This document shows, piece by piece, positions 17,103 through 25,952 of a stretch of 64,000 nt of DNA. The DNA is from Leifsonia aquatica (GTDB taxonomy: Bacteria; Actinomycetota; Actinomycetes; Actinomycetales; Microbacteriaceae), in assembly GCF_014190775.1 (NCBI RefSeq), contig NZ_JACHVP010000001.1, forward strand, positions 1,612,001 to 1,676,000. Reading direction: 5' to 3'. How positions within the stretch are numbered: position 1 is the stretch's first letter; every line of letters starts with the position of its first letter. The position numbers were made by a program, and so were the translations under genes. The notes beneath the pieces are model-generated. The model saw only the letters and a program-made list of their open reading frames with translations. It did not search any database and was not told where the DNA came from.

Positions 17103-18053
17103 CTAGACGAAGCGGATGGACTCCTGCAGGCGGGTGCGCAGTTCGAACGCGCGGTCGACGCTCTCGCGCGCGGCCGCGTTGGCCCCGTCGCGGAGGATCG
17201 TGGGCAGCAGAGAGCGTCGCACGACGAGCGAGCCGGAGAGGCGCCCGCGCTGCACGACGTCGAACGGGACCGCGAGGGCGTTGTCGGGCACCACGACGAT
17301 GAGGGTGGTGAAGCGCACGCCCGCCTGGCGCCCGAAGCTCTTCGCCGCGCGGTGGAGGTCGTGGAACGGCTCCTCGCCGTCCGCGATCCCCGGACCCACC
17401 AGCTCCCCCTTGGCGAGCTTGACCTCGGTGCCCCAGTCGGCGGACCGGAGGGCGAAGAGACCGGCCGGCCCCAGGACGATGTGATCGATCTTGGCGTCGG
17501 ACGACGGGTGCACGGCCACGTCGTTCCAGATCGTGAAGCCGATCCCGAGCCCGGAGACGGCCCGCGCGGTGGCCTCCTCGGCCAGGGCCTCGGCGAGCAG
17601 ACCGCGGATCTCGCGCGGCGCGGAGCGGACGAGCGCGGGGTCGTAGGGGTCGTCGAGCTCGGCGCCGCGGCCCACCCATTCGCGCAGGAGGGACAGGTAT
17701 CGCTCGCGGGCGCGACCACCCGGGTGTCCGTAACTACGGGCGCGCACGGTAGCACCGCGCGCCGAGCGCGCGGAGTGGAAGGTCGCACTGAACCCGCCGC
17801 CGTCGCCGTCGTAGCCACCGGCGACCGCGTCGACGGTGACGGTCTCGCCGCGATCGTAACGCGCGCGGTCCTCGGGGTCGCCGACCAGCTCCCACGCCTC
17901 CTGCACCGCCTGGAACGCGGCGGCGGAGCCACCGGTGTCGGGATGCGTCTGCCGGGCGAGGCGGCGGTACGCGCGCCGCAACTCCTCCTGCGTCGCGGTG
18001 GAGCGGACGCCGAGCACCTCGTAGGGGGTGGCTGCGGCGGGGCTGTCGCTCAT
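17103..18053 (-). CDS. J-domain protein fused to a NERD nuclease-related domain
   Basis: Product of 316 residues. Residues 8-70 form a DnaJ domain (PYEVLGVRSTATQEELRRAYRRL) with the HPD tripeptide in QTHPDTGG and closing GDPEDRARYDRG. A Gly-rich linker and a second part (about 190-290) follow, with the NERD pattern KIDHIVLGPAGLFALRSADWG...EVKLAKGEL. No zinc-finger or substrate-binding DnaJ C-domain is present, so it is not the general chaperone DnaJ. A J domain joined to a NERD domain suggests DnaK recruitment to a nucleic-acid-linked activity, which is inference. The ATG at 18053 was chosen because the J domain starts right after it. Confidence 0.82.
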   Translation of the reverse strand: MSDSPAAATPYEVLGVRSTATQEELRRAYRRLARQTHPDTGGSAAAFQAVQEAWELVGDPEDRARYDRGETVTVDAVAGGYDGDGGGFSATFHSARSARGATVRARSYGHPGGRARERYLSLLREWVGRGAELDDPYDPALVRSAPREIRGLLAEALAEEATARAVSGLGIGFTIWNDVAVHPSSDAKIDHIVLGPAGLFALRSADWGTEVKLAKGELVGPGIADGEEPFHDLHRAAKSFGRQAGVRFTTLIVVVPDNALAVPFDVVQRGRLSGSLVVRRSLLPTILRDGANAAARESVDRAFELRTRLQESIRFV

Positions 18054-18207
18054 TCGGTCGGAGATCCTTCGGTCGTCTGGGGAGGCTCGGTCTCCGACGA
18101 TAGCGCGCCGGACCGGGCGTTTGCTCGATATCCGATTGCGGACGGAATCTGACCGCAAGCGTGCCTAGCCTGGTGGTACACCGGAAACACGGACCGAAAG
18201 GCAGATC

Positions 18208-18588
18208 ATGGCCATCAGCGACTGGCGCATCGAGCTCGTCATCCTCCCCGTCGGCGACGTCGACCGGGCGAAGGCGTTCTACGTCGACACCCTCGGCTGG
18301 AACGCCGACCACGACCAGCGCGTCTCCCCCACCCTGCGGTTCGTGCAGGTGACGCCTCCCGGCTCCGCGTGCTCCATCGCGTTCGGCGAGGGGCTCTCCG
18401 AGATGGCGCCCGGCACCATGCAGGGGCTGCAGATCGTGATCCCCGACGCCGACGAGGCCCTCGCGCACCTCCAGGAGAACGGCGTGGAGGCGCAGGGCGT
18501 CGCCGATCTCGCGTGGGGCCGGTTCGTGACGTTCACGGACCCGGACGGCAACGCGTGGTCGCTCCAGCAGCTCCCGGCGCGCTCCTGA
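18208..18588 (+). CDS. VOC-superfamily protein
   Basis: Product of 126 residues with a standard VOC layout: IELVILPVGDVDRAKAFYVD at the N-terminus, the middle GLQIVIPDADEALAHLQENG, and the C-terminal WGRFVTFTDPDGNAWSLQQL. A conserved Glu/His metal set is only partly evident. An AAAGG site lies upstream of the ATG. It is convergent with the carotenoid operon's last gene, 22 bp between stops. The substrate is unknown. Confidence 0.85.
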   Translation: MAISDWRIELVILPVGDVDRAKAFYVDTLGWNADHDQRVSPTLRFVQVTPPGSACSIAFGEGLSEMAPGTMQGLQIVIPDADEALAHLQENGVEAQGVADLAWGRFVTFTDPDGNAWSLQQLPARS

Positions 18589-18610
18589 CGACCACCGTCA
18601 GCCTTCCCCG

Positions 18611-19489
18611 TCAGCGCAGGGCGTAGCCGATCAGCAGCATGGTCACGAGGAAACCGCACGCGTAGTTGATCCAGAGGAAGCGCCGCCAGCCCCGGTTGGC
18701 GGCGCTCGACTGCGCGTCCGTGACGGACCAGAACGGCGCGGCCGCCAGGATGTACGGCACGGCGAGGATCGCTGCGAGCGGCCCGGGCCACGCGGTGAAG
18801 AGCACGCACACCCCGGCGAGCGCCCACGCTCCGATGGCGAAGCGGGTGGTGCGGGCGGCACCGAGCACGGTGGCGATGGAGGCGATGCCGCCCTCGCGGT
18901 CGGGCACCACGTCCTGCACGGCGCCGAACGCGTGGCTGCCGACGCCCCAGAGGAAGAACGCCAGGAGCGCCAGCCAGAGCTGCGGGGTGAAGACGGCACC
19001 CGCCAGCACCAGTCCGTACAGGGCCGGGCTGCTGAAGTGGAAGCTGGAGGTCGCGGAATCGAGGAACGGGATCTCCTTGAACCGGAGGCCCCGCACCGAG
19101 TAGGCGAGCACGGCGAAGACGCTCGCCGCGAGCACCAGCCACGACAGCGGAGACCCGACGAGGACGAGGTAGATCAGGAAGGGGAGGCTGCTCACGGCCG
19201 AGGCGATCAGCGTGCGCCGGTGCATCCCCCGGTCGAGAAGTGCGCCCTCCGCTCCGCCCTTGCGGGGGTTGCGCAGGTCGGACTCGTAGTCGAAGACGTC
19301 GTTCACGCCGTACATCGTGAGGTTGTACGGGATGAGGAAGTAGAGCGTCCCGATCACCAGCGTCAGGTCGACGTGCCCGGTGGCGAGCAGGTACGCGGCG
19401 GCGAAGGGGAAGGCCGTGTTGATCCAGCTGACCGGCCGGGAGGCGATCAGCAGCTGGCGCCAGGGTGCGGGCGCGGTGGCCGTGGTCAT
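18611..19489 (-). CDS. crtEb: Lycopene elongase (UbiA-family prenyltransferase)
   Basis: Integral membrane prenyltransferase of 292 residues that adds two C5 units to lycopene on the way to C50 carotenoids such as flavuxanthin and decaprenoxanthin. It has the two UbiA Asp-rich motifs, NDVFDYESD and DVVPDREGG, and about eight hydrophobic segments. The ATG at 19489 has GGAGGAGGG just upstream and overlaps the crtYf stop by 4 nt. It is the last gene of the crtE-B-I-Ye-Yf-Eb operon, the same order as in Corynebacterium. Elongase rather than a quinone prenyltransferase is inferred from this context. Confidence 0.9.
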   Translation of the reverse strand: MTTATAPAPWRQLLIASRPVSWINTAFPFAAAYLLATGHVDLTLVIGTLYFLIPYNLTMYGVNDVFDYESDLRNPRKGGAEGALLDRGMHRRTLIASAVSSLPFLIYLVLVGSPLSWLVLAASVFAVLAYSVRGLRFKEIPFLDSATSSFHFSSPALYGLVLAGAVFTPQLWLALLAFFLWGVGSHAFGAVQDVVPDREGGIASIATVLGAARTTRFAIGAWALAGVCVLFTAWPGPLAAILAVPYILAAAPFWSVTDAQSSAANRGWRRFLWINYACGFLVTMLLIGYALR

Positions 19490-19812
19490 CCCTCCTCCCG
19501 CGATCGCCGACGCAGGAGCAGCCAGACGGCGGGGAGCAGGAGCAGCCCGGCGAGTGGGTAGGCGAAGTCCTCGATCGGGACGAGCCCGAGCCGCAGGCCG
19601 GCCAGGTGGGCGCCGCCGTAGGTCATCAGGCCGACGCCGATCATCAGGTTGTCGAAGACGGCGGTCAGGACCGCGATCAGCACGCCGGCGACCGTCACCG
19701 GCAGCCACCAGCGCCGGACGAGGCTGCGGCGATCGCGCGCCCGCGTCAGGGCGACGGCGAGGACCACCGCGGCCACGGCGAGGAAGGCCAGGCTGAGCCA
19801 CAGGTAGGTCAC
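19486..19812 (-). CDS. crtYf: C50 carotenoid cyclase subunit (CrtYf type)
   Basis: Membrane protein of 108 residues, one half of a heterodimeric lycopene-cyclase-domain enzyme that closes the end rings of C50 carotenoids. It has three hydrophobic segments and the family's GGAHLAGLRLGLVPIEDFAY motif with the PxE(D) core. The GTG at 19812 overlaps the crtYe stop (GTGA), and its own stop overlaps crtEb. Whether the ring type is epsilon (decaprenoxanthin), gamma or beta cannot be decided from sequence by eye. Confidence 0.85.
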   Translation of the reverse strand: MTYLWLSLAFLAVAAVVLAVALTRARDRRSLVRRWWLPVTVAGVLIAVLTAVFDNLMIGVGLMTYGGAHLAGLRLGLVPIEDFAYPLAGLLLLPAVWLLLRRRSREEG

Positions 19813-20138
19813 GAGCGCTCCGCCTTCCGCCGGTCCAGAAGGGTGCGGCCGCCGAACACGAGCACCAGCGTGAGATAGCAGAGGAACAGGAGGAAGAAGA
19901 TCTCCTCCAGCGGCAGTTCCGGCGCGACCTCGATGCCGGTCATGAAGCGGGACCCGCCGCGGGCGAAGATGCCCAGGGCGATCCCGGCCGCATCCCACGC
20001 GAGGAAGAACAGGAGGCCGATGGCGAGGGTGATGCCCGCCCGGCGGGCGTCCCGCCAGAAGACGAGCCGGAAGCGCCGGTCGAGCAGCACCATCGCCGCG
20101 AGCGAGACGAGCAGGGCGCCCAGATAGATCAGGCTCAC
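19809..20138 (-). CDS. crtYe: C50 carotenoid cyclase subunit (CrtYe type)
   Basis: Membrane protein of 109 residues with three hydrophobic segments and the conserved PELPLEEIFFLLFLCYLTL stretch, the PxEE core of the lycopene cyclase domain. It pairs with the downstream subunit. The GTG at 20138 overlaps the crtI stop by 4 nt (GTGA), so translation is coupled along the operon. The assignment of Ye versus Yf follows gene order and the motif, and orthology to LbtB or CrtYg cannot be excluded. Confidence 0.85.
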   Translation of the reverse strand: MSLIYLGALLVSLAAMVLLDRRFRLVFWRDARRAGITLAIGLLFFLAWDAAGIALGIFARGGSRFMTGIEVAPELPLEEIFFLLFLCYLTLVLVFGGRTLLDRRKAERS

Positions 20139-21736
20139 GGCACGCGCTCCGACCGCGAGGCCGTCGCGACGAGCGGCTCGGGCATCGGCGTGGCGGAGAC
20201 GTCGCCGCGCATCCGCTTCACGACGAGCTCGGCGCTGATCAGGCACATCGGCAGACCGATGCCCGGGATGGTCGAGCATCCCGCGTAGAACAGGCCGTCG
20301 ACGCGCGAGGAGGCGTTGCGCGGGCGGAAGAAGGCGCTCTGCCGCAGCGTGTGCGCCGGCCCGAGCGCTCCCCCGCTCCAGGAGTTCACTTCCCGGGCGA
20401 AGTCCTCGGGCCCGACCGTCCGACGGACGACGACGCGGTCGGCGAGGTCGGGGATGCCGGCCCACGCCGCGACCTGCGCGATCGCGGCGTCGGCGGTGCG
20501 TTCGACGAGGCGGTCGCCCGCGCCGTCCACACCTCCCGAGCCGATGGACTCGTCGGCGGGGACGGGTACGAGCACGAACAGGTTCTCGTACCCCTCCGGC
20601 GCGACGCCCGGGTCGGTCGCGCTCGGCATGCAGACGTAGAGCGAGGCCGGGTCCGGGATTCCCGGCTCGGACCCGTAGATGCGCTCGAAGTTGGCCGCCC
20701 AGTCGGTGGTGAAGAACAGGTTGTGGTGCGTGAGCTGCGGGAGCCTCCCGCGGATCCCGAGCATGACGAGGACCGCACCCGGCCCGGGGTTGCGCTTCTC
20801 CCAGACGCGCTCGGGATGCGTGCGCAGCTCCGGCGGGAGCAGCCGCGTCTCGGTGTGGTGCAGGTCGGCGGCCGAGACCACCACGTCTGCATCGAGCTCG
20901 CGCGGAGTACCTGATGCGTCGACGTAGGAGACCCCCGTCGCGCGCGCGGCGGCGTTCCCGCCCGCGGTGCGGATCGCGGTCACGCGCGCTTCGGTGACGA
21001 TGCGTGCACCGGCCTCCGCCGCGAGCGCGGCGACCCGGCCGATGAGGGCGGTGAAGCCGCCCATCGGATAGCGGACGCCGTCGTCGAGGTCGAGGTGGCT
21101 CATCAGGCTGTACATGCTCGGCGCGCGATCGGGAGAGGTGCCGAGGAACACCGCGGGATAGCCGAGGATCTGCCGGAGCCGCACATCCCGCACGTAGCCG
21201 GCGGCGTACCGGTCGAGCGGTTCGAGCAGCAACCGCACGAGGCGGCCGGAGCGGCGTAGGAGCGACCGCGTCAGCAGCGGCCGGAACGAGGCGAACGTGC
21301 CGTAGAGGAACGACGAGACGGCCATGCGGTAGGTCTCGCGTGCACGGGCGAGGTAGCGGTCGAGCGCTGCGCCCGCTCCCGGCTCGACGCTCTCGAACAA
21401 CGCACGGTTGGCGGCGCCGTCCGCGCGCACGTCGAGCGGCGGCCTCCCGTCCTCCGAGAAGACGCGGTAGCCGGGGTCCAGGGTGACGAGGTCGAGCTGC
21501 TCGGCCGTGCTGGTCCCCATCAGGGCGAAGAAGTGGTCGAAGACCTCCGGCATCAGGTACCAGGACGGACCGGTGTCGAAGCGGAACCCATCGTGCTCCC
21601 ATGAGCCTGCGCGTCCGCCGACGACGGCGGACTGCTCGAGGAGGGTCACGTCGTGGCCGTCGCGGGCCAGGAGGGCCGCTGACGCGAGACCGGCGATCCC
21701 GCCGCCGATCACGACGACCCGCCGCCGGCCGGTCAC
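20135..21736 (-). CDS. crtI: Phytoene desaturase
   Basis: FAD-dependent desaturase of 533 residues that converts phytoene to lycopene. The dinucleotide-binding motif VVVIGGGIAGLASAALLA starts at residue 7. The substrate-region motif PSWYLMPEVFDHF and the C-terminal FAD signature GLFYAGCSTIPGIGLPMCL are intact. The GTG at 21736 overlaps the crtB stop (GTGA). A longer open frame exists upstream but covers crtB in another frame. It sits in the middle of the C50 operon. Confidence 0.93.
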   Translation of the reverse strand: MTGRRRVVVIGGGIAGLASAALLARDGHDVTLLEQSAVVGGRAGSWEHDGFRFDTGPSWYLMPEVFDHFFALMGTSTAEQLDLVTLDPGYRVFSEDGRPPLDVRADGAANRALFESVEPGAGAALDRYLARARETYRMAVSSFLYGTFASFRPLLTRSLLRRSGRLVRLLLEPLDRYAAGYVRDVRLRQILGYPAVFLGTSPDRAPSMYSLMSHLDLDDGVRYPMGGFTALIGRVAALAAEAGARIVTEARVTAIRTAGGNAAARATGVSYVDASGTPRELDADVVVSAADLHHTETRLLPPELRTHPERVWEKRNPGPGAVLVMLGIRGRLPQLTHHNLFFTTDWAANFERIYGSEPGIPDPASLYVCMPSATDPGVAPEGYENLFVLVPVPADESIGSGGVDGAGDRLVERTADAAIAQVAAWAGIPDLADRVVVRRTVGPEDFAREVNSWSGGALGPAHTLRQSAFFRPRNASSRVDGLFYAGCSTIPGIGLPMCLISAELVVKRMRGDVSATPMPEPLVATASRSERVP

Positions 21737-22638
21737 CGACGAGACCCCGCGCCGGCGCGGACGAGGATGGCGAGCTTGGTGCGCGTCGGTACGCTGACAC
21801 GCCGCGTGAGGAGTTCCTCGGCCGGGGTGGAGCGGATGCGATCGCTCAGCTCGGCGAAGAGACCGTGGGCGGCGAGGACCGCGCGGCGGCAGTTGTCCGG
21901 CAGCTCCGGGATGACGTCGGCGGCAGCGCCCAGGTCGCAGTCGATGTCGACTACGAGGGCGAGCTTCTGCCGTTCGGTCAGCCGGGAGGGGTCGATGCCC
22001 GGGAAGTAGCTGCGGCCGAGCTCCGCGTAGTCGACCGCGAGGTCGCGGAGGAAGTTGATCTTCTGGAACGCCGAGCCGAGCCGCTGCGCGCCGATCTCGA
22101 GCCGCCGGCGCGTCTCGTCGGCGACCGGGCGGCCCGCCAGGAAGGCGGAGAGGCACATCAGTCCGATCACCTCGGCCGAGCCGTAGATGTAGGCGCTGAG
22201 CTCCTCGGCCGTGAAGTCGACCGGGCTGAGGTCCCGCCGCATGGACGCGAAGAACGGGCGGGTGAGCTCGGCGCCGAAGCCGGAGGCGCGGGCGGTCGAC
22301 GCGAAGGAGTGGACGACGACGTTGGCGCTGTAACCGGTGCGCATGGCCCGCTCGGTGTCGGCTTCGAGGGCGTCGAGGAGGTCGCGCTGGTCTGCGACGG
22401 AGAGCCCGGCCTCGGCGGCCGCGCCGTCGACGATCTCGTCGGCGACCCGGACGAGCGAGTAGACGTCCTCCACCCGCGGGCGCACCTCCGCGCCGAGCAG
22501 CCGCGTCGCCATCCCGAACGAGGTGGAGTACTCGCGGATGATGGTCGCGGCGCCGGCGTGCGCGGCGCGTGTGTACAGCGCCAGGTCGGTCGGCTGCGCC
22601 GAGGCCGAGGGCGTGGAGGCGACGGGTGTGCGGGTCAT
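21733..22638 (-). CDS. crtB: Phytoene synthase
   Basis: Condenses two geranylgeranyl diphosphate molecules to phytoene. The product is 301 residues with both Asp-rich motifs, RVADEIVDG and FLRDLAVDYAELGRSYFP, which bind Mg-diphosphate. The ATG at 22638 overlaps crtE (ATGA) and the stop overlaps crtI, so both junctions are coupled. N-terminal residues 1-20 are likely unstructured. Confidence 0.93.
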   Translation of the reverse strand: MTRTPVASTPSASAQPTDLALYTRAAHAGAATIIREYSTSFGMATRLLGAEVRPRVEDVYSLVRVADEIVDGAAAEAGLSVADQRDLLDALEADTERAMRTGYSANVVVHSFASTARASGFGAELTRPFFASMRRDLSPVDFTAEELSAYIYGSAEVIGLMCLSAFLAGRPVADETRRRLEIGAQRLGSAFQKINFLRDLAVDYAELGRSYFPGIDPSRLTERQKLALVVDIDCDLGAAADVIPELPDNCRRAVLAAHGLFAELSDRIRSTPAEELLTRRVSVPTRTKLAILVRAGAGSRR

Positions 22639-23738
22639 CGGATCCTCCCGACGCAGCTGCGGGCGATCGTGGTGAGCTCGGCGGCGAGGCCCGACGGCAC
22701 CTCGGGCACGTCGATCGCGGCGACCGCCTGGTCGACGTGGTCGGCGATGAGGCGTTCGACGAAGCGGCGGGCGCCGCAGCGCTCCAGGATGTCCGCGAGT
22801 GCGGCGGCCTCCGGAGCGGAGAGGTCGTCGCGGCCGAGGCCGGCCGCGATCTCCGGCCAGCTGTCGGTACTGCGGGCGAAGGCGATGAGGGTGGTCTTCT
22901 TGCCCTCACGGAGATCGCTCAGCACGCTCTTGCCGGTGTGCTGCTGGTCCCCGTAGATGCCCAGGAGGTCGTCGCCGAGCTGGAACGCCGTCCCGACGAG
23001 CCGGCCGTAATCGGCCAGCACCGCGAGCAGGCCGTCGTCGCCACCGGCGAGGATCGTCCCGGCCATGACAGGGCCGGCGACGGAGTAGGCGGCGGTCTTG
23101 CGCTCGGTCATCCCCAGGACGGCCGGCAGGGACGGCGTGGTCAGCCCGATCGCGAGCCCCACATCGGCCAGCTCACCGGCGGCGGTGACGACCACCGAAT
23201 GGTCCAGGACGTCGAGCAGACGACCGCGTGCGGCCGCCGGGATGTCGAGGCGGCCGACGAGCGCCGTCGCTGCGTGCAGAAGGAGGTCGCCGGCCAGGAT
23301 CGACGCGGACTCCCCCCAGAGGCGCGCCTGCGGACGCGGCGTGCCGTGTGTCGCGGCGTCGGCCGCGAATTCGCCGGAGAGGTTGGGCCGGCCGCGGCGG
23401 ACGGTGTCGCCGTCGATGACGTCGTCGTGGAGCAGGAAGGCGGTGTGGAGCAGCTCGAAAGCGGTGGCGGTGTCGATCGCCGCGGCGTCGATCTCCCCGC
23501 CCAGCGCCGCGAGGGCCGCGAGGACGAAACGCGGGCGCATCCGCTTGCCGCCGTCCGCGGCGGCGCGGGCGCTGGACCACAGGTGCTGGTAGTCGTCCCC
23601 GTACGCCGCCGAGGCTGCGATGCGCTCCGCGAAGAACGCGGCGAGCCGGCCGTCGACGGCGGCGAGGCCGCCCTCGATGTCGGCGGACGGGATCCGGACG
23701 GACTCCGGCCGGTCGATGCGGGAATCGAAGCGGGTCAT
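22635..23738 (-). CDS. crtE: Geranylgeranyl diphosphate synthase
   Basis: Polyprenyl synthase of 367 residues supplying GGPP for the carotenoid pathway. The first Asp-rich motif is DDVIDGD and the second is LGDDLLGIYGD. It is the first gene of the crt operon. Its ATG at 23738 has a GGAGG site about 5 nt upstream, and the 90-bp region before it holds the promoter and an inverted repeat shared with the divergent MarR gene. GGPP itself is the likely signal read by the regulator, as known for CrtR in Corynebacterium. Confidence 0.93.
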   Translation of the reverse strand: MTRFDSRIDRPESVRIPSADIEGGLAAVDGRLAAFFAERIAASAAYGDDYQHLWSSARAAADGGKRMRPRFVLAALAALGGEIDAAAIDTATAFELLHTAFLLHDDVIDGDTVRRGRPNLSGEFAADAATHGTPRPQARLWGESASILAGDLLLHAATALVGRLDIPAAARGRLLDVLDHSVVVTAAGELADVGLAIGLTTPSLPAVLGMTERKTAAYSVAGPVMAGTILAGGDDGLLAVLADYGRLVGTAFQLGDDLLGIYGDQQHTGKSVLSDLREGKKTTLIAFARSTDSWPEIAAGLGRDDLSAPEAAALADILERCGARRFVERLIADHVDQAVAAIDVPEVPSGLAAELTTIARSCVGRIR

Positions 23739-23774
23739 CCGGACCTCCTCGTGTGCGAACGACCATAATGTCTA

Positions 23775-23797
23775 GCCAAGATAGAAAATAACTTAGC
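23775..23797. promoter_or_regulatory. Operator-like inverted repeat between crtE and the MarR gene
   Basis: GCCAAGATA (23775-23783) and TAACTTAGC (23789-23797) match at 7 of 9 positions as an inverted repeat around GAAAA. The region is strikingly AT-rich for this genome and lies between divergent starts. A MarR dimer (CrtR type) binding here could block both promoters. Confidence 0.6.
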
Positions 23798-23816
23798 ACG
23801 CTTCTTACTCGTCGCA

Positions 23817-23822
23817 TAAGAT
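23817..23822 (+). promoter_or_regulatory. -10 element (TAAGAT), leaderless MarR gene
   Basis: TAAGAT ends 6 nt before the ATG at 23829. The operator-like repeat lies 20 bp upstream, about where a -35 region would be covered. Confidence 0.55.
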
Positions 23823-23828
23823 GGCCGC

Positions 23829-24392
23829 ATGAGCTCCAGGGACGATGCGCGCCGCATCTCCGGGTCGATGATCGACCCGCGCGTCATCGACCCCCGGCAA
23901 GAGCTCGTCCGCCACGACGACCTGCCGGAATCCGAGCTCGCCGAGATCGTGGCGGTCCTGAGCGCCATGCGCGGCTGGCGCGAGGCGGAGCAGCGGCTGA
24001 GCTTCGAGTCGCGCAGCAAGATGCGGCTCAACGAGACGGACATGAAGGCTCTGCGGTATGTCATCGCCTCCATGAACGCGGGCATCGCGGTGACCGCCGG
24101 CGCACTGGCCGAGCACCTCCACATCTCAACGGCCTCCACGACCAAGCTGCTGGACCGCCTGGAGGCGTCCGGCCATGTCGTGCGCCGGCCGCACCCGACC
24201 GACCGACGGGCGGTGACGGTCGAGATCACCCCGGAGACGCATCGCCAGGTGCGCCGGACCATGGGCCTGCAGCATGCGCGGCGCTTCGAGGTGGCGCGGT
24301 CGCTGACGTCCGACGAGCGCGCGGTGGTCACACGATTCCTGACGGATCTCAGTGCGACCACGCTCGTCACCCCTCCGCCGGCGGAGGACTGA
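23829..24392 (+). CDS. crtR: MarR-family regulator of the carotenoid operon (CrtR type)
   Basis: Product of 187 residues. A winged helix-turn-helix spans about residues 75-150: VTAGALAEHLHISTASTTKL, then LDRLEASGHVVRRPHPTDRRAVTV, the classic MarR wing. It is divergent from crtE, like CrtR of Corynebacterium glutamicum, a MarR repressor of the crt operon relieved by GGPP. That function is inferred from position. The gene is probably leaderless. Its last 26 nt overlap the 3' end of the convergent SDR gene. Confidence 0.82.
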   Translation: MSSRDDARRISGSMIDPRVIDPRQELVRHDDLPESELAEIVAVLSAMRGWREAEQRLSFESRSKMRLNETDMKALRYVIASMNAGIAVTAGALAEHLHISTASTTKLLDRLEASGHVVRRPHPTDRRAVTVEITPETHRQVRRTMGLQHARRFEVARSLTSDERAVVTRFLTDLSATTLVTPPPAED

Positions 24393-25872
24393 CGACCGAC
24401 CGCAACCGGTCCGGCTCCGTCACGATGCGGTTCGCCATGCCGTTGAAGATGACGCCGTGGAACGGCAGGATCGAGTACCAGTAGAGCCGCCCGGCGAGAC
24501 CGCGCGGGAAGAAGACCGCGCGCTGCCAGTAGCGTGACCCGCCGTCCGGGGCGGGCGTGACGGCCAGCTCGAGCCAGGCCCGACCGGGCACCCGCATCTC
24601 GGCGCGCAGCCGGAGGTCGCCGCCCTCGGGTCCGCGTGTGACGCGTTCCACGCGCCACCAGTCGAGCGCGTCTCCGGTGGAGAGGCGGTCCGCGTCGCGC
24701 CGTCCGCGTCGCAGCCCGACGCCGCCGACCAGCTTGTCCATCCACCCGCGCAGCGCCCACGCCAGCGGGAACGAATACCACCCGCGCTCCCCGCCGATCC
24801 CCTCGACCACGCGCCAGAGATCGGTCGGGTCCGCGTCCGAGGTGCGCTCCCGCACATCCGTGTAGACCGTGTGACCGGCCCACTCCGGGTCGCTCGGCAG
24901 CGGGTCGCTCGGCGCTCCGGCGACGGACGAGTTGCGCCAGGTCGTCTCGATGTCGCCGTCGCGCATGCGCGCCAGCGCGAGCCGCACGGCCGTGCGGTAG
25001 CCGGTGAGGCCTCCCTCGGGCGGCGGGATGACACCGTCGATGTCGTGCTCGTGCATCACGCAGTCGTACTGCAGCGACTCGATGATCGGCACCGCGAGGC
25101 TGCGCGGGATGGGCGTCACGAGGTTCACCCACTGGGACGCGAGCCACGGCGTGAACACCGGCAGGGACGCGATCGGCCGCTGCGGCAGCCCGGACTCCAC
25201 CGCGAAGCCGTTCATCATCTGGCCGTAGCGCAGGATGTCGGGGCCGCCCACGTCGAACGCGCGCGAGACCTCGGGCGGCAGGTCGGCGGCCTCGACGAGG
25301 TAGTGCAGCACATCCCGGATCGCGATGGGCTGGATGCGGTTGCGCACCCACTTGGGCGCGGGCATGTACGGCAGCACCTCCGTGAGGTGGCGGATCATCT
25401 CGAACGACGCCGAGCCCGAGCCGATCACGACGCCCGCCTGCAGCACGATGGTCGGCACGCCGGAGTCCAGCAGGATGCGCCCGACGGCGACCCTCGACCG
25501 GAGGTGCCGGGAGAGCGGTCCCTCCGGATGCAGCGCGCCGAGGTAGACGATGCGGCGCACGCCCGCCTCTTTCGCCGCGGTCGCCACCGTGCGGGCCGCC
25601 GCCGACTCCTCGTCCTCGAAGTCGCCCCGGGCGCGCATCGAGTGCACCAGGTAGTAGACGACGTCCATCCCCTCCATCGCCCGGGCGACCGAGTCGGGAT
25701 CGCCGAGATCGCCCTGGACGACCTCGACGTCGTCGGCCCACGGCACGTCGGCCAGCTTCTGCGGCGAGCGCGCCAGCACGCGAACGGTGTGGCCGCGCTC
25801 GAGCAGCCGCGGGACGAGCCTCCCGCCGACGTACCCGGTCGCTCCGGTCACGAGTACACGCTGCGGGGTCAT
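24367..25872 (-). CDS. SDR-family NAD(P)-binding protein with DUF2867 C-terminal domain
   Basis: Product of 501 residues. Residues 1 to about 300 are an atypical SDR/NmrA-like Rossmann domain with VTGATGYVGGRLVPRLLERG at the N-terminus and YYLVHSM and YLGALHP segments. The catalytic Tyr-x3-Lys is not obvious. Residues from about 320 on form a DUF2867 domain (SRYWQRAVFFPRGLAGRLYW and YWYSILPFHGVIFNGM). Such fusions are common in Actinobacteria and uncharacterised. It overlaps the MarR gene 3' to 3' by 26 nt. A link to pigment synthesis is possible only by neighbourhood. Confidence 0.82.
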   Translation of the reverse strand: MTPQRVLVTGATGYVGGRLVPRLLERGHTVRVLARSPQKLADVPWADDVEVVQGDLGDPDSVARAMEGMDVVYYLVHSMRARGDFEDEESAAARTVATAAKEAGVRRIVYLGALHPEGPLSRHLRSRVAVGRILLDSGVPTIVLQAGVVIGSGSASFEMIRHLTEVLPYMPAPKWVRNRIQPIAIRDVLHYLVEAADLPPEVSRAFDVGGPDILRYGQMMNGFAVESGLPQRPIASLPVFTPWLASQWVNLVTPIPRSLAVPIIESLQYDCVMHEHDIDGVIPPPEGGLTGYRTAVRLALARMRDGDIETTWRNSSVAGAPSDPLPSDPEWAGHTVYTDVRERTSDADPTDLWRVVEGIGGERGWYSFPLAWALRGWMDKLVGGVGLRRGRRDADRLSTGDALDWWRVERVTRGPEGGDLRLRAEMRVPGRAWLELAVTPAPDGGSRYWQRAVFFPRGLAGRLYWYSILPFHGVIFNGMANRIVTEPDRLRSVVSPPPAEG

Positions 25873-25940
25873 GCGCCGACCATACGCCGAGGGACGCGAG
25901 CCGCAACCGGGGTCGGCGCGGCCATGACGCCGGCGTCATG

Positions 25941-25946
25941 TACGGT
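25941..25946 (+). promoter_or_regulatory. -10 element (TACGGT), leaderless small-protein gene
   Basis: TACGGT ends 6 nt before the ATG at 25953. Confidence 0.5.
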
Positions 25947-25952
25947 TCTGGC

